Shown here one piece after another: positions 11,501 to 21,305 of a stretch of DNA of 64,000 nt. The notes beneath the pieces were generated by a model. The model was not told where the DNA came from. It made no database searches and was given only the letters and a program-made list of their open reading frames with translations. The position numbers and the translations under genes were made by a program. Within the stretch, counting starts at the first letter, position 1; each line of letters opens with the position of its first letter. The stretch lies in the NCBI RefSeq assembly GCF_037392515.1, contig NC_090283.1:15623501-15687500 (forward strand). Reading direction: 5' to 3'. The DNA is from Haliotis asinina (lineage: Eukaryota > Mollusca > Gastropoda > Lepetellida > Haliotidae).

Positions 11501-14196
11501 TATCGAAACTAGATTTTGCAAAATATCCTATACTGTTTACTGAAGACTGTTTACTCGTGAACTGATGTATTTGTAATGACAAATTTGTGGTGTTGAAAAG
11601 GTTACTGTCATGAGTTCAATAAATGATGACACTCAGTGAAAATTGGCAATTTCTGAACAAAAGTTGACACCAAAATGCACATGCACATTATTTGCACATG
11701 CTTCTCAGCAATTTGACACATGGTCCTCTTGCAATGCATCTGCATATGGTTTGCAGTTGTCTCCTATGTTAGTGTAGAAATTGATCTTTGATTTATTCAC
11801 ACACACACACGCACACACACACACACGTACAGAGGGAGGGAGAGAGATACAGTATATATATACACACACACATTACTTATAATGAGTACTTTAAGTGAGT
11901 CGTAACTTTTGATGGGTAGTATATGTATTTGTAAAATAGAATCTGATAAATATGTACATCTGATTAAGTTGCTCATTATGTTTACAAAATGCATGCTGTA
12001 TTATTTCGATGTTAATAGTCTCATATCAAAACTATCTAGTTACATCTGAAGTATATATCAATTTTCACCAATAGAAAATATTGATACACTTGTATAATAT
12101 GCAAGAAAACATGTTTTAGAGAATATTGTAATGATTCATTTATATAAACCAGTTACAAATCTACAAAGAAACACTCACAAGTGATATGTTACTAAATCAT
12201 CTTTGGAAGTAAACTCTGTTAGCCACTCAATATAAACATTTTTAACCATATATAGGTCAGTCGATCTCTCAAATCAACCATGAAGCACCCATACTGATGC
12301 ATTTGCCTATATATATATGTCAGTCAACAACTCAAATCAAACATACAGCACCCATACTCATGCATTTAGCCACTTATAGATCAGTCAACAACTCAAATCA
12401 AACATACAGCACCCATACTCCACATATATGTCAGTCAACAACTCAAATCAAACATACAGCACCCATACTCCACTTAAAGATCAGTCAACAACTCAAATCA
12501 AACATACAGCACCCATACTCCACTTATAGATCAGTCAACAACTCAAATCAAACATACAGCACCCATACTCCACTTATAGATCAGTCAACAACTCAAATCA
12601 AACATACAGCACCCATACTTATATCTTTAGCCACGTGTAGATCAGTCAACAACTCAAATCAAACATACAGCACCCATACTCATACATTTAGCCACATGTA
12701 GATCAGTCAACAACTCAAATCAAACATACAGCACCCATACTCCACATATATGTCAGTCAACAACTCAAATCAAACATACAGCACCCATACTCCACTTAAA
12801 GATCAGTCAGCAACTCAAATCAAACATACAGCACCCATACTCCACTTATAGATCAGTCAACAACTCAAATCAAACATACAGCACCCATACTCCACTTATA
12901 GATCAGTCAACAACTCAAATCAAACATACAGCACCCATATTTATATCTTTAGCCACATGTAGATCAGTCAACAACTCAAATCAAACATACAGCACCCATA
13001 CTCATACATTTAGCCACATGTAGATCAGTCAACAGCTCAAATCAAACATACAGCACCCATACTCATACATTTAGCCACATGTAGATCGGTCAACAACTCA
13101 AATCAAACATACAGCACCCATACTCATACATTTAGCCACATGTAGATCAGTCAACAACTCAAATCAAAAATACAGCACCCATACTCCACTTATAGATCAG
13201 TCAACAGCTCAAATCAAACATACAGCACCCATATTTATATCTTTAGCCACATGTAGATCAGTCAACAACTCAAATCAAACATACAGCACCCATGCTCATA
13301 CATTTAGCCACTTATAGATCAGTCAACAACTCAAATCAAACATACAGCACCCATACTCCACTTATATATCAGTCAACAACTCAAATCAAACATACAGCAC
13401 CCATACTCATACATTTAGCCACTTATAGATCGGTCAACAACTCAAATCAAACATACAGCACCCATACTCCACATATATGTCAGTCAACAACTCAAATCAA
13501 ACATACAGCACCCATACTCCACTTAAAGATCAGTCAACAACTCAAATCAAACATACAGCACCCATACTCCACTTATAGATCAGTCAACAACTCAAATCAA
13601 ACATACAGCACCCATACTCCACTTATAGATCAGTCAACAACTCAAATCAAACATACAGCACCCATACTTATATCTTTAGCCACATGTAGATCAGTCAACA
13701 ACTCAAATCAAACATACAGCACCCATACTCATACATTTAGCCACATGTAGATCAGTCAACAACTCAAATCAAACATACAGCACCCATACTCATACATTTA
13801 GCCACATGTAGATCAGTCAACAACTCAAATCAACCATACAGCACCCATACTCATACATTTAGCCACATATAGATCAGTCAACAACTCAAATCAAACATAC
13901 AGCACCCATACTCATGGAGATATCCATTAATCTACAAATATACAGTTCTGCAATGTTTATTTGCTGAGTATTTAAGTTAGAATTAACCCACGTAATACGA
14001 GTATGTGACTGAAGGGATCACTTTCACTCAGACACCAATTAATTTTGGATCCTGATGTAGGTTGAAATTGGTGATGTTCTGTGTTTCAGGAACTGCACAT
14101 TGTGCCAATATGTACCCTCCAAGAGACTCCGACGTGCCAGAACTGGTTCAAGCCAGAGCTACAATACAGAAACTGATAGGCCAATGGCTAGAGTAG
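5880..14196 (+). CDS. S28 family serine protease, PRSS16/K12H4.7-like, 3' half (six exons)
   Basis: Joined coding exons are 5880-6015, 7327-7441, 8262-8460, 9152-9245, 10763-10971 and 14090-14196. All borders are GT/AG and the reading frame is continuous through every junction. The product is about 286 residues, the C-terminal half of a protein that is usually about 500 residues. Family S28 includes lysosomal or secreted peptidases with a Ser-Asp-His triad (PRCP, DPP7, PRSS16). The [15 protein letters not shown] block, followed by [11 protein letters not shown] and [10 protein letters not shown], fits the PRSS16/K12H4.7 branch best. The catalytic Asp (10905-10907) and His (14098-14100) are 25 residues apart, as in PRCP. 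The nucleophile Ser and signal peptide are not in this window; I found no matching exon in 1-5879. NIT, NSS, NRT and NGS sequons suit a glycosylated secreted or lysosomal enzyme. No frame break is visible, so the gene looks intact. Branch assignment is less sure than family assignment. Confidence 0.93.
6022..6500. repeat. 24-bp minisatellite in the intron after exon a
   Basis: The unit is about CCTTTGGGCCATGTAACTGATGAT, roughly 18 units with increasing divergence. The array starts within about 20 bases of the splice donor at 6016. The unit length is a multiple of three, which explains the repetitive open frames here. Confidence 0.85.
7327..7441 (+). CDS. S28 protease exon b
   Basis: The exon reads [20 protein letters not shown] and continues [18 protein letters not shown]. 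The LC and GVVQYN blocks are typical of PRSS16-type S28 enzymes. The acceptor is CCATAG; the donor GTTAGT at 7442 leaves phase 0. The last 30 or so bases of this exon and its donor are the source of a tandem array that fills the following intron. Confidence 0.9.
7442..7961. repeat. tandem array derived from exon b end and its splice donor
   Basis: Six exact-length 29-bp units start at 7442, 7471, 7500, 7529, 7558 and 7587, each of type GTTAGTAGAAGGACAGCCAA followed by GCATGTGAG. They copy the exon b end (GGACAACCGGGCATTTGAG|GTTAGT). From about 7640 to 7961 a second, degenerate 33-35-bp set contains GTCAGTACAACAAGGAC and GTGTTTGAG, matching exon b (CAGTACAACAAGGAC). Most units rebuild a GAG|GT(T/C)AGT donor. 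Confidence 0.85.
7980..8261. repeat. tandem array derived from the exon c acceptor
   Basis: Five degenerate 51-57-bp copies (starts near 7983, 8040, 8091, 8142 and 8198) precede the authentic acceptor. They resemble TGTATTGTTGCAGGGTGGAG followed by TGGGTGCCAAGATTACC. The 8142 copy keeps a full TTGTTGCAG|GGTGGAGT site with AG at 8151-8152. If that site were used, the frame would meet TGA at 8186-8188. Confidence 0.82.
8262..8460 (+). CDS. S28 protease exon c
   Basis: The exon begins [20 protein letters not shown] and ends [10 protein letters not shown], with two N-glycosylation sequons (NIT, NSS). The acceptor TTTTTGCAG ends at 8261 and the donor GTGAGC begins at 8461 (phase 1). Degenerate copies of this acceptor and exon start precede it from about 7980. 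A CAT microsatellite begins 11 bases after the donor. Confidence 0.9.
8472..8525. repeat. (CAT)n microsatellite
   Basis: About 18 perfect ATC/CAT units beginning 11 bases after the exon c donor. They produce spurious poly-His and poly-Asp open frames. Confidence 0.97.
8526..9151. other. S28 intron, unique sequence
   Basis: The rest of the intron between exons c and d; I see no repeat family or exon in it apart from the acceptor pyrimidine tract at 9137-9151. Confidence 0.6.
9152..9245 (+). CDS. S28 protease exon d ([11 protein letters not shown] block)
   Basis: The exon encodes [18 protein letters not shown] followed by [13 protein letters not shown]. This is the most diagnostic block of the PRSS16/K12H4.7 group. 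The acceptor is TTTTCCAG and the donor is GTGGGT at 9246. Phase 2 is completed by the first base of the next exon to give Ser. Confidence 0.93.
9507..10052 (-). mobile_element. internally deleted mariner element
   Basis: Inverted ends of about 40 bp (GGGCTGGTCAAAAAGTTCTA and onward at 9510; its complement ends at 10052) are flanked by TA (9505-9506 and 10053-10054). The element is about 546 bp. It keeps the C-terminal part of a mariner transposase on the - strand (9628-9888): HDNA, then [13 protein letters not shown]. Full mariners are about 1.3 kb, so the first half is deleted. It sits in the intron between S28 exons d and e. Confidence 0.85.
9628..9888 (-). pseudogene. mariner transposase C-terminal fragment
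   Basis: The frame has [20 protein letters not shown] and then [19 protein letters not shown] carries the second catalytic Asp of the DD34D triad. The third Asp, normally in APSD, is Arg here, and the spacing is a few residues short. The domain with the first Asp and the DNA-binding N-terminus are missing. It is inactive. Confidence 0.85.
10331..10665. repeat. 80-bp higher-order repeat of a 10-mer (ACATGNACAC)
   Basis: The 10-mer ACATG(A/C)ACAC is repeated about 33 times. Positions 10331, 10411 and 10491 begin 80-bp blocks with the same order of variants (including GCATGTATACAGCTGCACAC). It ends about 100 bp before the exon e acceptor. Confidence 0.85.
10763..10971 (+). CDS. S28 protease exon e (catalytic Asp)
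   Basis: The exon encodes [20 protein letters not shown] and later [20 protein letters not shown] followed by [20 protein letters not shown]. The Asp of SIDPWH (codon 10905-10907) is the catalytic Asp by family comparison. The acceptor is a strong TTTTGTTTTCAG; the donor is GTAAAC at 10972, phase 1. Confidence 0.94.
11078..11434. mobile_element. MITE with CAGGGGTTCAAAAAT ends
   Basis: CAGGGGTTCAAAAAT at 11078 is matched inverted at 11420-11434, with further subterminal pairing (GGACAAGT). The 357-bp element has no open frame. A CAGGGG start suggests hAT type; the flanks (ACATGTTA and CATGTATA) are similar but do not match as a clean 8-bp duplication. Confidence 0.6.
11441..11920. mobile_element. 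MITE with TACTACCCATCAAAAGTT ends
   Basis: TACTACCCATCAAAAGTT (11441-11458) recurs inverted at 11903-11920, with GACTCACT also paired. Flanking TA fits Tc1/mariner-type insertion. It contains a CA/GA simple repeat (11799-11870). It starts six bases after the previous MITE. Confidence 0.7.
11799..11872. repeat. CA-rich simple repeat
   Basis: Interrupted CA dinucleotides with a short GA run and TATATA, inside the MITE. Confidence 0.85.
12250..13915. repeat. 50/61-bp satellite with higher-order structure in the last S28 intron
   Basis: About 30 monomers share the core GATCAGTCAACAACTCAAAT CAAACATACAGCACCCATA. They come as 50-bp (linker TCCACTTATA) and 61-bp (linker TCATACATTTAGCCACATGTA) versions. 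The same ordered series of linkers starts at 12419, 12741 and 13468, each about 320 bp. The array ends about 175 bp before the terminal-exon acceptor. Confidence 0.95.
14090..14196 (+). CDS. S28 protease terminal exon (catalytic His)
   Basis: The exon encodes [20 protein letters not shown] and ends in KLIGQWLE, stop TAG at 14194-14196. The His of TAHC (14098-14100) is the catalytic His. The acceptor is GTGTTTCAG. It follows a 3.1-kb intron that carries two MITEs and a 1.6-kb satellite. Confidence 0.94.
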
Positions 14197-14954
14197 ACAC
14201 CAATATGAAAATAATCTTACACATTCCTTCAACACAGTAGCTCAAATTTGAACCATTTAGTTGCATAACTTAATATTTTTAAAGCTAAAATAATGGACTT
14301 TTAAATCACCATGTAAATAGTTTAGTAAGAGAGACACTTTTGTGCCATATTTTTATCAGGAATTAGAATGTAGATTTTAGACACAGTCCAGGTTTTAAGA
14401 AAGAATGGACTGATAGATGCCATTCAACCAATGCGACGAATCCAAATAGTGGTTTGTCTCATGACTTGGTCAATCGTATGTCATACAAGTTGCTTGGCTT
14501 GATATCCATAATATCAATCACAGAATTAATTTGTCCATTCTCACTCATTCACAAACAGCTGTTGTTTCATTCGCATGTTACAGAGTGGGGCATTAAGCAA
14601 TTGACAAACCAACAAAGAATATTTTTATGATTGGTTGTTATTTGGTGTTCCCGAACCAGGCACTGCATCAGTTCGATGTATGTTTTAGCCTTGGCTGTTT
14701 TTGTCTGTGTTTTAATCAGGTATGATGAAGGTCTTTCAAGAATGTTTAATAAATTACTACTTTTGTACAGTATTTTAATAAATTTTCATATGTTTTATGT
14801 TTGTGTCCGTGATACATTTTGCGCACAGAGAAGGTGTGATGCATTGGATTATGAATGCTTTTAGTCCATGGTTCTGTTGCTCAACCCAGTTCTACTTCGC
14901 TGACTATGTTCATTTTCTCTCACACTATGTCACCTTGTCAGGTTCTTATATTTC
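14197..14954. other. S28 3' UTR and downstream sequence
   Basis: AT-rich sequence with the two polyA signals noted above; nothing else is recognised. Confidence 0.6.
14748..14782 (+). promoter_or_regulatory. candidate polyadenylation signals of the S28 gene
   Basis: Two AATAAA hexamers (14748-14753 and 14777-14782) lie 550-590 nt after the stop codon in AT-rich sequence. They would give a 3' UTR of about 600 nt. No earlier AATAAA was seen between the stop codon and this point. Confidence 0.5.
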
Positions 14955-15125
14955 ATGGCTCTGCTTGTAGACATGACCAACAGGATCAGGTGGTCAGTGG
15001 TCAGGCTCGCTGACTTGGTTGACACATGTCATTGGTTCCCAATTGTACAGATCGATGCTCATGCTGTTGATCAATGGATTGTCTGGTCCAGACTTGATCA
15101 GACTAAACTCACTTAGTCACTCAGT
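14955..15125 (+). mobile_element. long-head SINE (family 2)
   Basis: GGTCAGGCTCGCTGACTTGG, then TTGACACATGTCATTGGTTC and TTGTCTGGTCCAGACT, match the other family 2 copies. The stretch before the ACTAAACTCACT tail is deleted. Confidence 0.8.
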
Positions 15126-16532
15126 CTTATATTTCTTCTTCCCAGGCTAATTTCTCAAAGCATTCATTAGGACAGTCCTATCGCAATGTTAAAGTATGGG
15201 CGTTATGATCACCTTTAGAAGGGCTATGATCACTTTGAGGAACCGGGTCCTGGACAGTGAAATACAATGGTCCCAGCTCCCGGACAGATTCTCTCTTTCG
15301 GGACCCATGTTACACCATGTAATAGAGTATGCTATCATTGCTCTTGTAACATGTTATCTTCTGGGTCACCGATTTTTTCTGAAAATTTACACTCTTGGTT
15401 TCTTGGCACCAATTTGCAATACATACTCCACATTCCTAAACACTGATATTCCTGTGATTCATAGATGCCTTGTTCTCAAGTAATTTTCCTTGGTACCAAT
15501 AATATATTTTCCAAGACAAATATTCCGGTGACAGGAATATTCCGTGTTTTCCCACATGGATGTCCACCGTTAAATACAGCTCCAATTTGTGTTATGTGAC
15601 ACAGTGACACAGATAATCTCTTCCAAGACATAAGCATGCAATGGTACATGGTTCAAATAATATGTCTTACTAAACACCATTGAGTTAAAAGACACTGATA
15701 CATAATCTTCATACGCAGCCTTCTTAACCTTCGATATTCCTTTGATGTGGATATTTTTTGCTCCCGTGCAATCTTCATGGATACCATAAGTATATTTACC
15801 AAGCGTCCGTAATCAAGTGGCGGTTATTTTGTATTCCCAGTCTCTGGCACATCATCTTCCTTGGTACCAGTAATCAGTCTTCCTTGTTACAGTTACAATT
15901 TGCCGTGACAAAAGATATAAGAAATCCCTCATGAACCAGCAAAATATACTCTTAAAAAAGTAGGGGATCTTCTTTTTTTTTTCATTTACAATTAAAAATA
16001 TTGAGGAGATTTATCGGAGTAAATCAACGTTGATATGATATTATTGAATGTACTGAGAGTGCATCACCATTTGTACTTTCTTACAACCATAGTTTTTGGA
16101 ATAGAGTTGCATTTGAAAGATGAGTAATATTGGTGTATGGCATGTAATTTGCATGTATACGATTTTCATTTTAAAACAAACTACTGGAAATGAACACCAA
16201 CAAATGTGTGATGCAGGATGAGTGTCAAAATTAATGTTCTAAGTGATTTCTCAACCTTCTTGAAAAAACGTCAAAATCAAGATTGGGATCCCATGCATGT
16301 GTATGGCTCTACTGCGTTGTGCTCGTGCATATCAGGCATTGTGTTTAGCATTGTTTTTAGTAGAGGGAAAGAGTGGTGTGTTAATTGAAAGTTCATTATC
16401 ACCTACCTTTTTAAGAGCATACAACCCTGACAAGTCTAAAATATTCAATAATGTGTATTGACCAAAGTGTAAGATATTATGATTCACAATAGAGGTTTTT
16501 TAGTGCAATGCAACTGAGTCAGATCTAAAGTA
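15126..16532. other. intergenic, degenerate repeats
   Basis: Between about 15400 and 15910 phrases such as CTTGGTACCAATAATATATT and TATTCCGGTGACAGG recur loosely, so an old tandem repeat is likely. The rest is unrecognised AT-rich sequence. Confidence 0.4.
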
Positions 16533-16825
16533 ATGGGTCCCAAATATAATATCAACTCACCAAAGTCATGGTTTTCAGTGAGAAACATTTCTCTCACACA
16601 AAACACAGCGAACTTTCTTGAATGTAGGTCAAGAGTGGACGAAGAGGCAAACTGCTACAGGTAGGCCGAACGATGGGTCACCAATATAATATCAAGTCAC
16701 CAAAGTCTTGGTTTCTACAAAACATTTCTACAAAATACGTCGAGCTCTCTTGAAAGTAGATAAAGCGTTGACGAAGAGGGAGATAGATGCAAGACGGCCG
16801 AATGATGACACAACTCCAATATAAC
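16533..16825. repeat. tandem duplication of about 140 bp
   Basis: CAATATAATATCAAGTCACC and the following sequence through GACGAAGAGG occur at 16533 and 16673; a third partial start is near 16800. Confidence 0.7.
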
Positions 16826-17639
16826 TCCAAGTGTAAGTCCATGTGTGTGTCCCGTCAAAACAACATCCAGCCTTTGTATACACAGTCACTGATTCCTGAG
16901 CATTCCAGCGAAGTATGGAACCTTCGCGATCGACCTCTTGTATACTAACAGTAATAGCACCCAACGGAAGAGTGCCTAAAGGGATGCAACTCTAAAGCTC
17001 TACATTTAAAGGCATGCCGCTAAAATACTATTACCTTGATACGAAATGTGACCTATAATGACTATCGCTAAAGCCTATAAATATTGTGATCCAATAATAA
17101 CTGTCACTTAATCGACAACAATACAAGTTACAGAAAATACACTCTCGTAACATATTCCATGCACTGGCACATATTTTCTGCCTTCCAGGGACTTATCTTC
17201 AGTCTTTCACAGCATCTTTATACCTCATCTTCCTTAACAGATATTCTATCTCCCCAAATATGTTATCTTATATGTTATTTTATCCGAGGCACTTGTCATG
17301 ATACTGGATGCCTATAGCCATCGGGGACGACTGGGACAAAATGACCACACAGCCCGACGGTTTTCCGACCCTTAAACGACGTCGCCTGCCCATAATATGG
17401 CAACGTTTGTCATTAAATGTCACTGATGATGAAGATCAGACATAGCCTTCGGGATCATTCTGAACAAAGCGGAACTTAAAGTATAAAGTGTAGTATATGT
17501 CTTATCTATTTAAAGACTCTCTCGTTGGGGAAAATGACACAAGTGACCCCATCAGTTTAGTGGGAGCAACGTCAGTTACCAGGCTTCGGAATGCGAGATG
17601 GGGTAGCACAATGTTTCAAATGACCGGTTGCGGTTTCAC

Positions 17640-17776
17640 TTCGCTTTTAGCAATATTAAATCATTATAACTGATGGAGTCACCAGAAACGGGCTTCACAC
17701 ATTGTACCCATGTGGGGAATCGAACCTGTAATTTGGCGTGACGAGCAAACGCTTTAACCACAAGGCTACCCCACCG
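17640..17776 (-). mobile_element. tRNA-type SINE
   Basis: Reverse complement of the tRNA-headed SINE: CTTTTAGCAATATTA, GGAATCGAACCTG (box B region) and GACGAGCAAACGCTTTAACC (box A side). It shares the unusual insert TCATTATAACTGATGGAGTC with the copy at 18048. Confidence 0.8.
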
Positions 17777-17844
17777 CTACCTTGGTTTCCGACACCCAGC
17801 AATAATGGAGAAACAATATGGAGATCAGAGTATTCTCAATACGA

Positions 17845-17985
17845 AGATGGCTGGGTAGCCCTTTGGTGGTTACAGCGGTTTCTCATCATGCCAGGTTCGA
17901 TTTTCCATGTGAATACGATGTGTGAAACCGATTTCTGGAATAAAGGTAAAAGTGGCGTCAAACTAAACTCACTAGCTTTCACTCC
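17845..17985 (+). mobile_element. tRNA-type SINE
   Basis: GGCTGGGTAGCCCTTTGGTG, CCAGGTTCGATTTTCCATG and GGCGTCAAACTAAACTCACT follow the order of the SINE head, box B and tail. Confidence 0.78.
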
Positions 17986-18047
17986 AATACAAGGACCAGT
18001 CACAGCATTCGAAATAATCGCAAGCCTAGTGGCCTAGGGCCTGTAAT

Positions 18048-18183
18048 TTGGCTTTTAGCAATATTACATCATTATAACTGATGGAGTCACCAGAAACGGG
18101 CTACAGACATTGTACCCATGTGAGGAATCGAACCTGTAATTTGGCGTGACGAGCGAACACTTTAACCACAAGGCTACCCTACT
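18048..18183 (-). mobile_element. tRNA-type SINE, near-duplicate of 17640 copy
   Basis: Nearly identical to 17640-17776 along its length, including the private TCATTATAACTGATGGAGTC segment. Confidence 0.8.
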
Positions 18184-18279
18184 GCCAGCCAAGTGGCCAA
18201 AACGTTCGCTCATCAGACTGACAGCTGATGCTTGTCATTTTGTGGTTACAGTATGTGCTGTCTAGTTACCGCATCACGC

Positions 18280-18350
18280 CGCTGGCATATGGGTAGATTA
18301 TTGCTGACTGCGGAGTAAAACTAAACTCACTGACTCACTGCTTTTTCACT
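18280..18350 (+). mobile_element. SINE tail fragment
   Basis: GATTATTGCTGACTGCGGAG TAAAACTAAACTCACTGACT is the shared 3' end of both SINE families. Confidence 0.6.
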
Positions 18351-18810
18351 TGTGATGTTGTGTGTGAACTAGCCTGATAACCTGTCACAAAGATCGTGGT
18401 TCGAATCATCACATGAATATAATGTGCAGTTCTATCCATTTTTGTTATTCCCAAAGTGAGAATGACAATATTATTTGTGACTAGCCCGCACAGTCACATT
18501 CACCGTCAGGCAAAGATGATGGTTTTCTTCATAACCTTGCTACAACTTACACTTGTATTGTATTTTACTGGTGTTCTGTGATGTGGTCAACTTGAGCAGT
18601 TTTGGTATAAACAGTATACGCCTCCCTCACAAATGCTTTTCTCTGGATACAAGACCGATTTTGTGTGAGTCTAGTGAACTAGAAGACAGCATCTCCCTTA
18701 TTCAAGAACTGATCCTGAATTTTCAGATATGCTCAATGCAACGATAAGAAAACGTAATTTATAGGTGTGGTTAAAATGTTTTCCAAGGGTGGTTTAAAGG
18801 GTTTACTTGA

Positions 18811-18953
18811 ATTGTAATATTCCAGCAATATCACGGTGGGGACAACAGAAATGGGGTTTCCACAGTGTGCTCATGTGGGGAATCGAACCTGAGTCGACGT
18901 GTGACGAGCGAACACTTTAAGTACTGGGCTAACTACCCACCTCTAGTTTGAAG
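18811..18953 (-). mobile_element. tRNA-type SINE
   Basis: TAATATTCCAGCAATATCAC, then GTGGGGAATCGAACCTGAG and GACGAGCGAACACTTTAA, match the SINE body on the - strand. Confidence 0.78.
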
Positions 18954-18999
18954 TGGTACAAATCTGAAACGTTTACATCCTTCACGAAACCCACGAGCA

Positions 19000-20260
19000 A
19001 AGGTGTTTCTTACCACAATCCGATTTAATCAGTGAGATAAAGGGCTGGAGACAACCATCAACGTTTTCTTGCCAAAATGAATTCTAAAAAAGTCCAGCGA
19101 GCGAGTACACGGACACAAATAAATCTGGATCTGGGATTGAGACTATGGACTTCGATTGGGCTCTGTGTGCATTGCCATAGCTACGGCTCATCACCCAAGT
19201 CGATAGAAACAACAGCAGGAATGACACAACCTAACGATCAATCCATTTTAATATTGTCGACGGGCAGCATAACTAACGCACGAACACACCATTCCGGGGA
19301 TCGAACTTAGACCTTGTTCATTCCTAACTAGCGTCCAAATTGCTACTTTACTATCCCAGGAGAAATGGTGCAAAAATTGTCCACCATTTGTTATCGCCGG
19401 CTAAGCTGTTTCAGATTTCAGTGATAAGGACAACAGGTTTGTTTCCATGTAAAAGGCCGAATTCCCCAGTTTTTGCAAGAGACAATTGTCGATACTTAAT
19501 CAGTCTCTGACGTCAGGCTACTGGAATAATATAATGAAGACGATAGGGTAGTTTGATCTCAATGCAAAGACCACTTTAGTTGAAGTGGGATTTCAAAAGA
19601 TAATGAAATGCCCCTTAGCATATCCCATCGCCACAGCGCACAGAACCATGCTGAAGATGTAACAACGATCCGGTTTATTGGGAGAGGAATTAGTGGGTAT
19701 TTTTAGCCCCCCATGCGAAAAGCCTTTTAATAAAATCCCAAAAGTTCATGACGGAAGGAGGATAGTGTGAGGCTAGTTCTTAACGCGACGGTCTAATGAA
19801 TCAATTTGTTCCGATTGGAAGAAGCGAGTGGAGCTCGTGTCAAGTGACTGCTGGTCTGATGAAATTTGGTTGTGGTGATGCCACCGTCTTTTGGCCTCGG
19901 GCTAAGGGAGGTCTTCATGCACTGATGGATTTTTCAAGTATATTTGACAAGAAAACGTATTAGGATCAAATTATTGACAACTGAAAATGTGACATTTTGC
20001 CATTCTTGCTAGCACGTATTCGAGTAATGTGTGTATTGCGAGCGCGCGTGTCTGTTATCAAGGTTGTATATTTTGTAACTTTTATATTTGATTCTTTGTT
20101 CCCAAAACTTTTTTAAAGCATAACTTGTCCCTTATCTCTACTAATTGACTCCGTCAATCAGTTAATAACAGGAATGTTCGGAAGGACGTGGGAAGTGTAG
20201 GCCCATTCCACATTCCTACAATGAATAATTATGAAAGCGTATTAGTGCCAAATTCTCAAA
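19000..20260. other. intergenic; traces of old SINE, otherwise unrecognised
   Basis: GGGGATCGAACTTAGACC at about 19296 looks like a decayed box B. No gene or clear repeat was seen in the rest. Confidence 0.4.
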
Positions 20261-20264
20261 AAGT

Positions 20265-20862
20265 CATCCTATCTGGAATGTCATCCAATCTACTGTCGCA
20301 CTATCTTCAATGTCATCATTTCTAAAATGTCATTCTCTCTTGAATGTCATGTTATCTTGGATGGCAGACTATCTGGAATGTCATACAGTATACTGTCATA
20401 CTATCTTGAATGCCAGACTATATGGAATGTCATGCTATCTTGAATATCAGACAATGTGGTATGTCACCCTATCTTGAATGTCAGACTGTCTGAAATGTCA
20501 TGCTCTCTTGGAGTGTCATGCTATTTAGAATGTTATACAATCAACTGTCACACATTCTTCAATGTCAGACTATACTGAATGTCAACCTTTCTGGAAAGTC
20601 ATGCCATTTGAAATGTCGTGCCATCTTGGGCGTGATGGTATCTGGAATGTCATGCTACCTAGAATGTCATGCTACCTAGAATGTCATGCTATCTTGGATG
20701 CCATAGTATCTGGAATGTTATGCTTTCTTGGATGCCATAGTAGGTGGAATGCCATGCTATCTTGGATGAAATAGTAGGTGGAATGTCATGCTATCTTGGA
20801 TGAAATAGTAGCTGGAATGTCAATATCTGTAATGTTAAGCTATATGGAATGTCATACTATCA
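20265..20862. repeat. degenerate 20-bp minisatellite
   Basis: Loose repeats of ATCTTGGATGTCATACTATC and TGGAATGTCATGCT continue for about 600 bp. Confidence 0.85.
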
Positions 20863-21054
20863 TATGTATGAATAATCTGCTCACTGAAAGATCCAGATTT
20901 GACTATTTACGTTTCAATCCTTCAGTTAGCAGCCACTAAACAAACAAAATATTTATAATCGCCAAGAACGCATTGTCCACTGACTAAATTTGCCTTTCAT
21001 GGCGACCTAGTTTTCAAAGCTTTCATGCCAACGACTCGCTTTCGATTCCACATG

Positions 21055-21305
21055 GGCACACTAATGGAAGCCCGTGTCTGTTAGACCCCGTGGAAGTCCG
21101 GGTAAGAGTTGGTCTTCAGTAACCATGCTTGTCGTAAGTGGCAACTAACGGGATTGGAAGGTCAAGCTCGCTGACTTAGTTGAAACATGTCATCGATTCG
21201 TAGATCAATGTTCATGATGTTGATCACATGATTGTCTGGTGTGGATTCGATTATTTACAGACCGCCGACATAAAGTTGGAATACCGTTGAGTGCGGCTTT
21301 AACTA
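21055..21305 (+). mobile_element. long-head SINE (family 2)
   Basis: It runs from the CCGTGGAAGTCCGGGTAAGA head through CTTGTCGTAAGTGGCAACTA and GATTATTTACAGACCGCCGA to GAGTGCGGCTTTAACT. The tail has lost its CACT repeats. Confidence 0.82.

Noticed and set aside
12297-13750. Two repetitive open frames of 134 and 152 codons
   Set aside because: They are translations of the 50/61-bp satellite in the last S28 intron; no start context, splice sites or non-repeat sequence supports them.
12250-13915. Regular spaced repeats resembling a CRISPR array
   Set aside because: Repeat cores are adjacent with only two or three recurring linkers, not unique spacers, and the host is eukaryotic.
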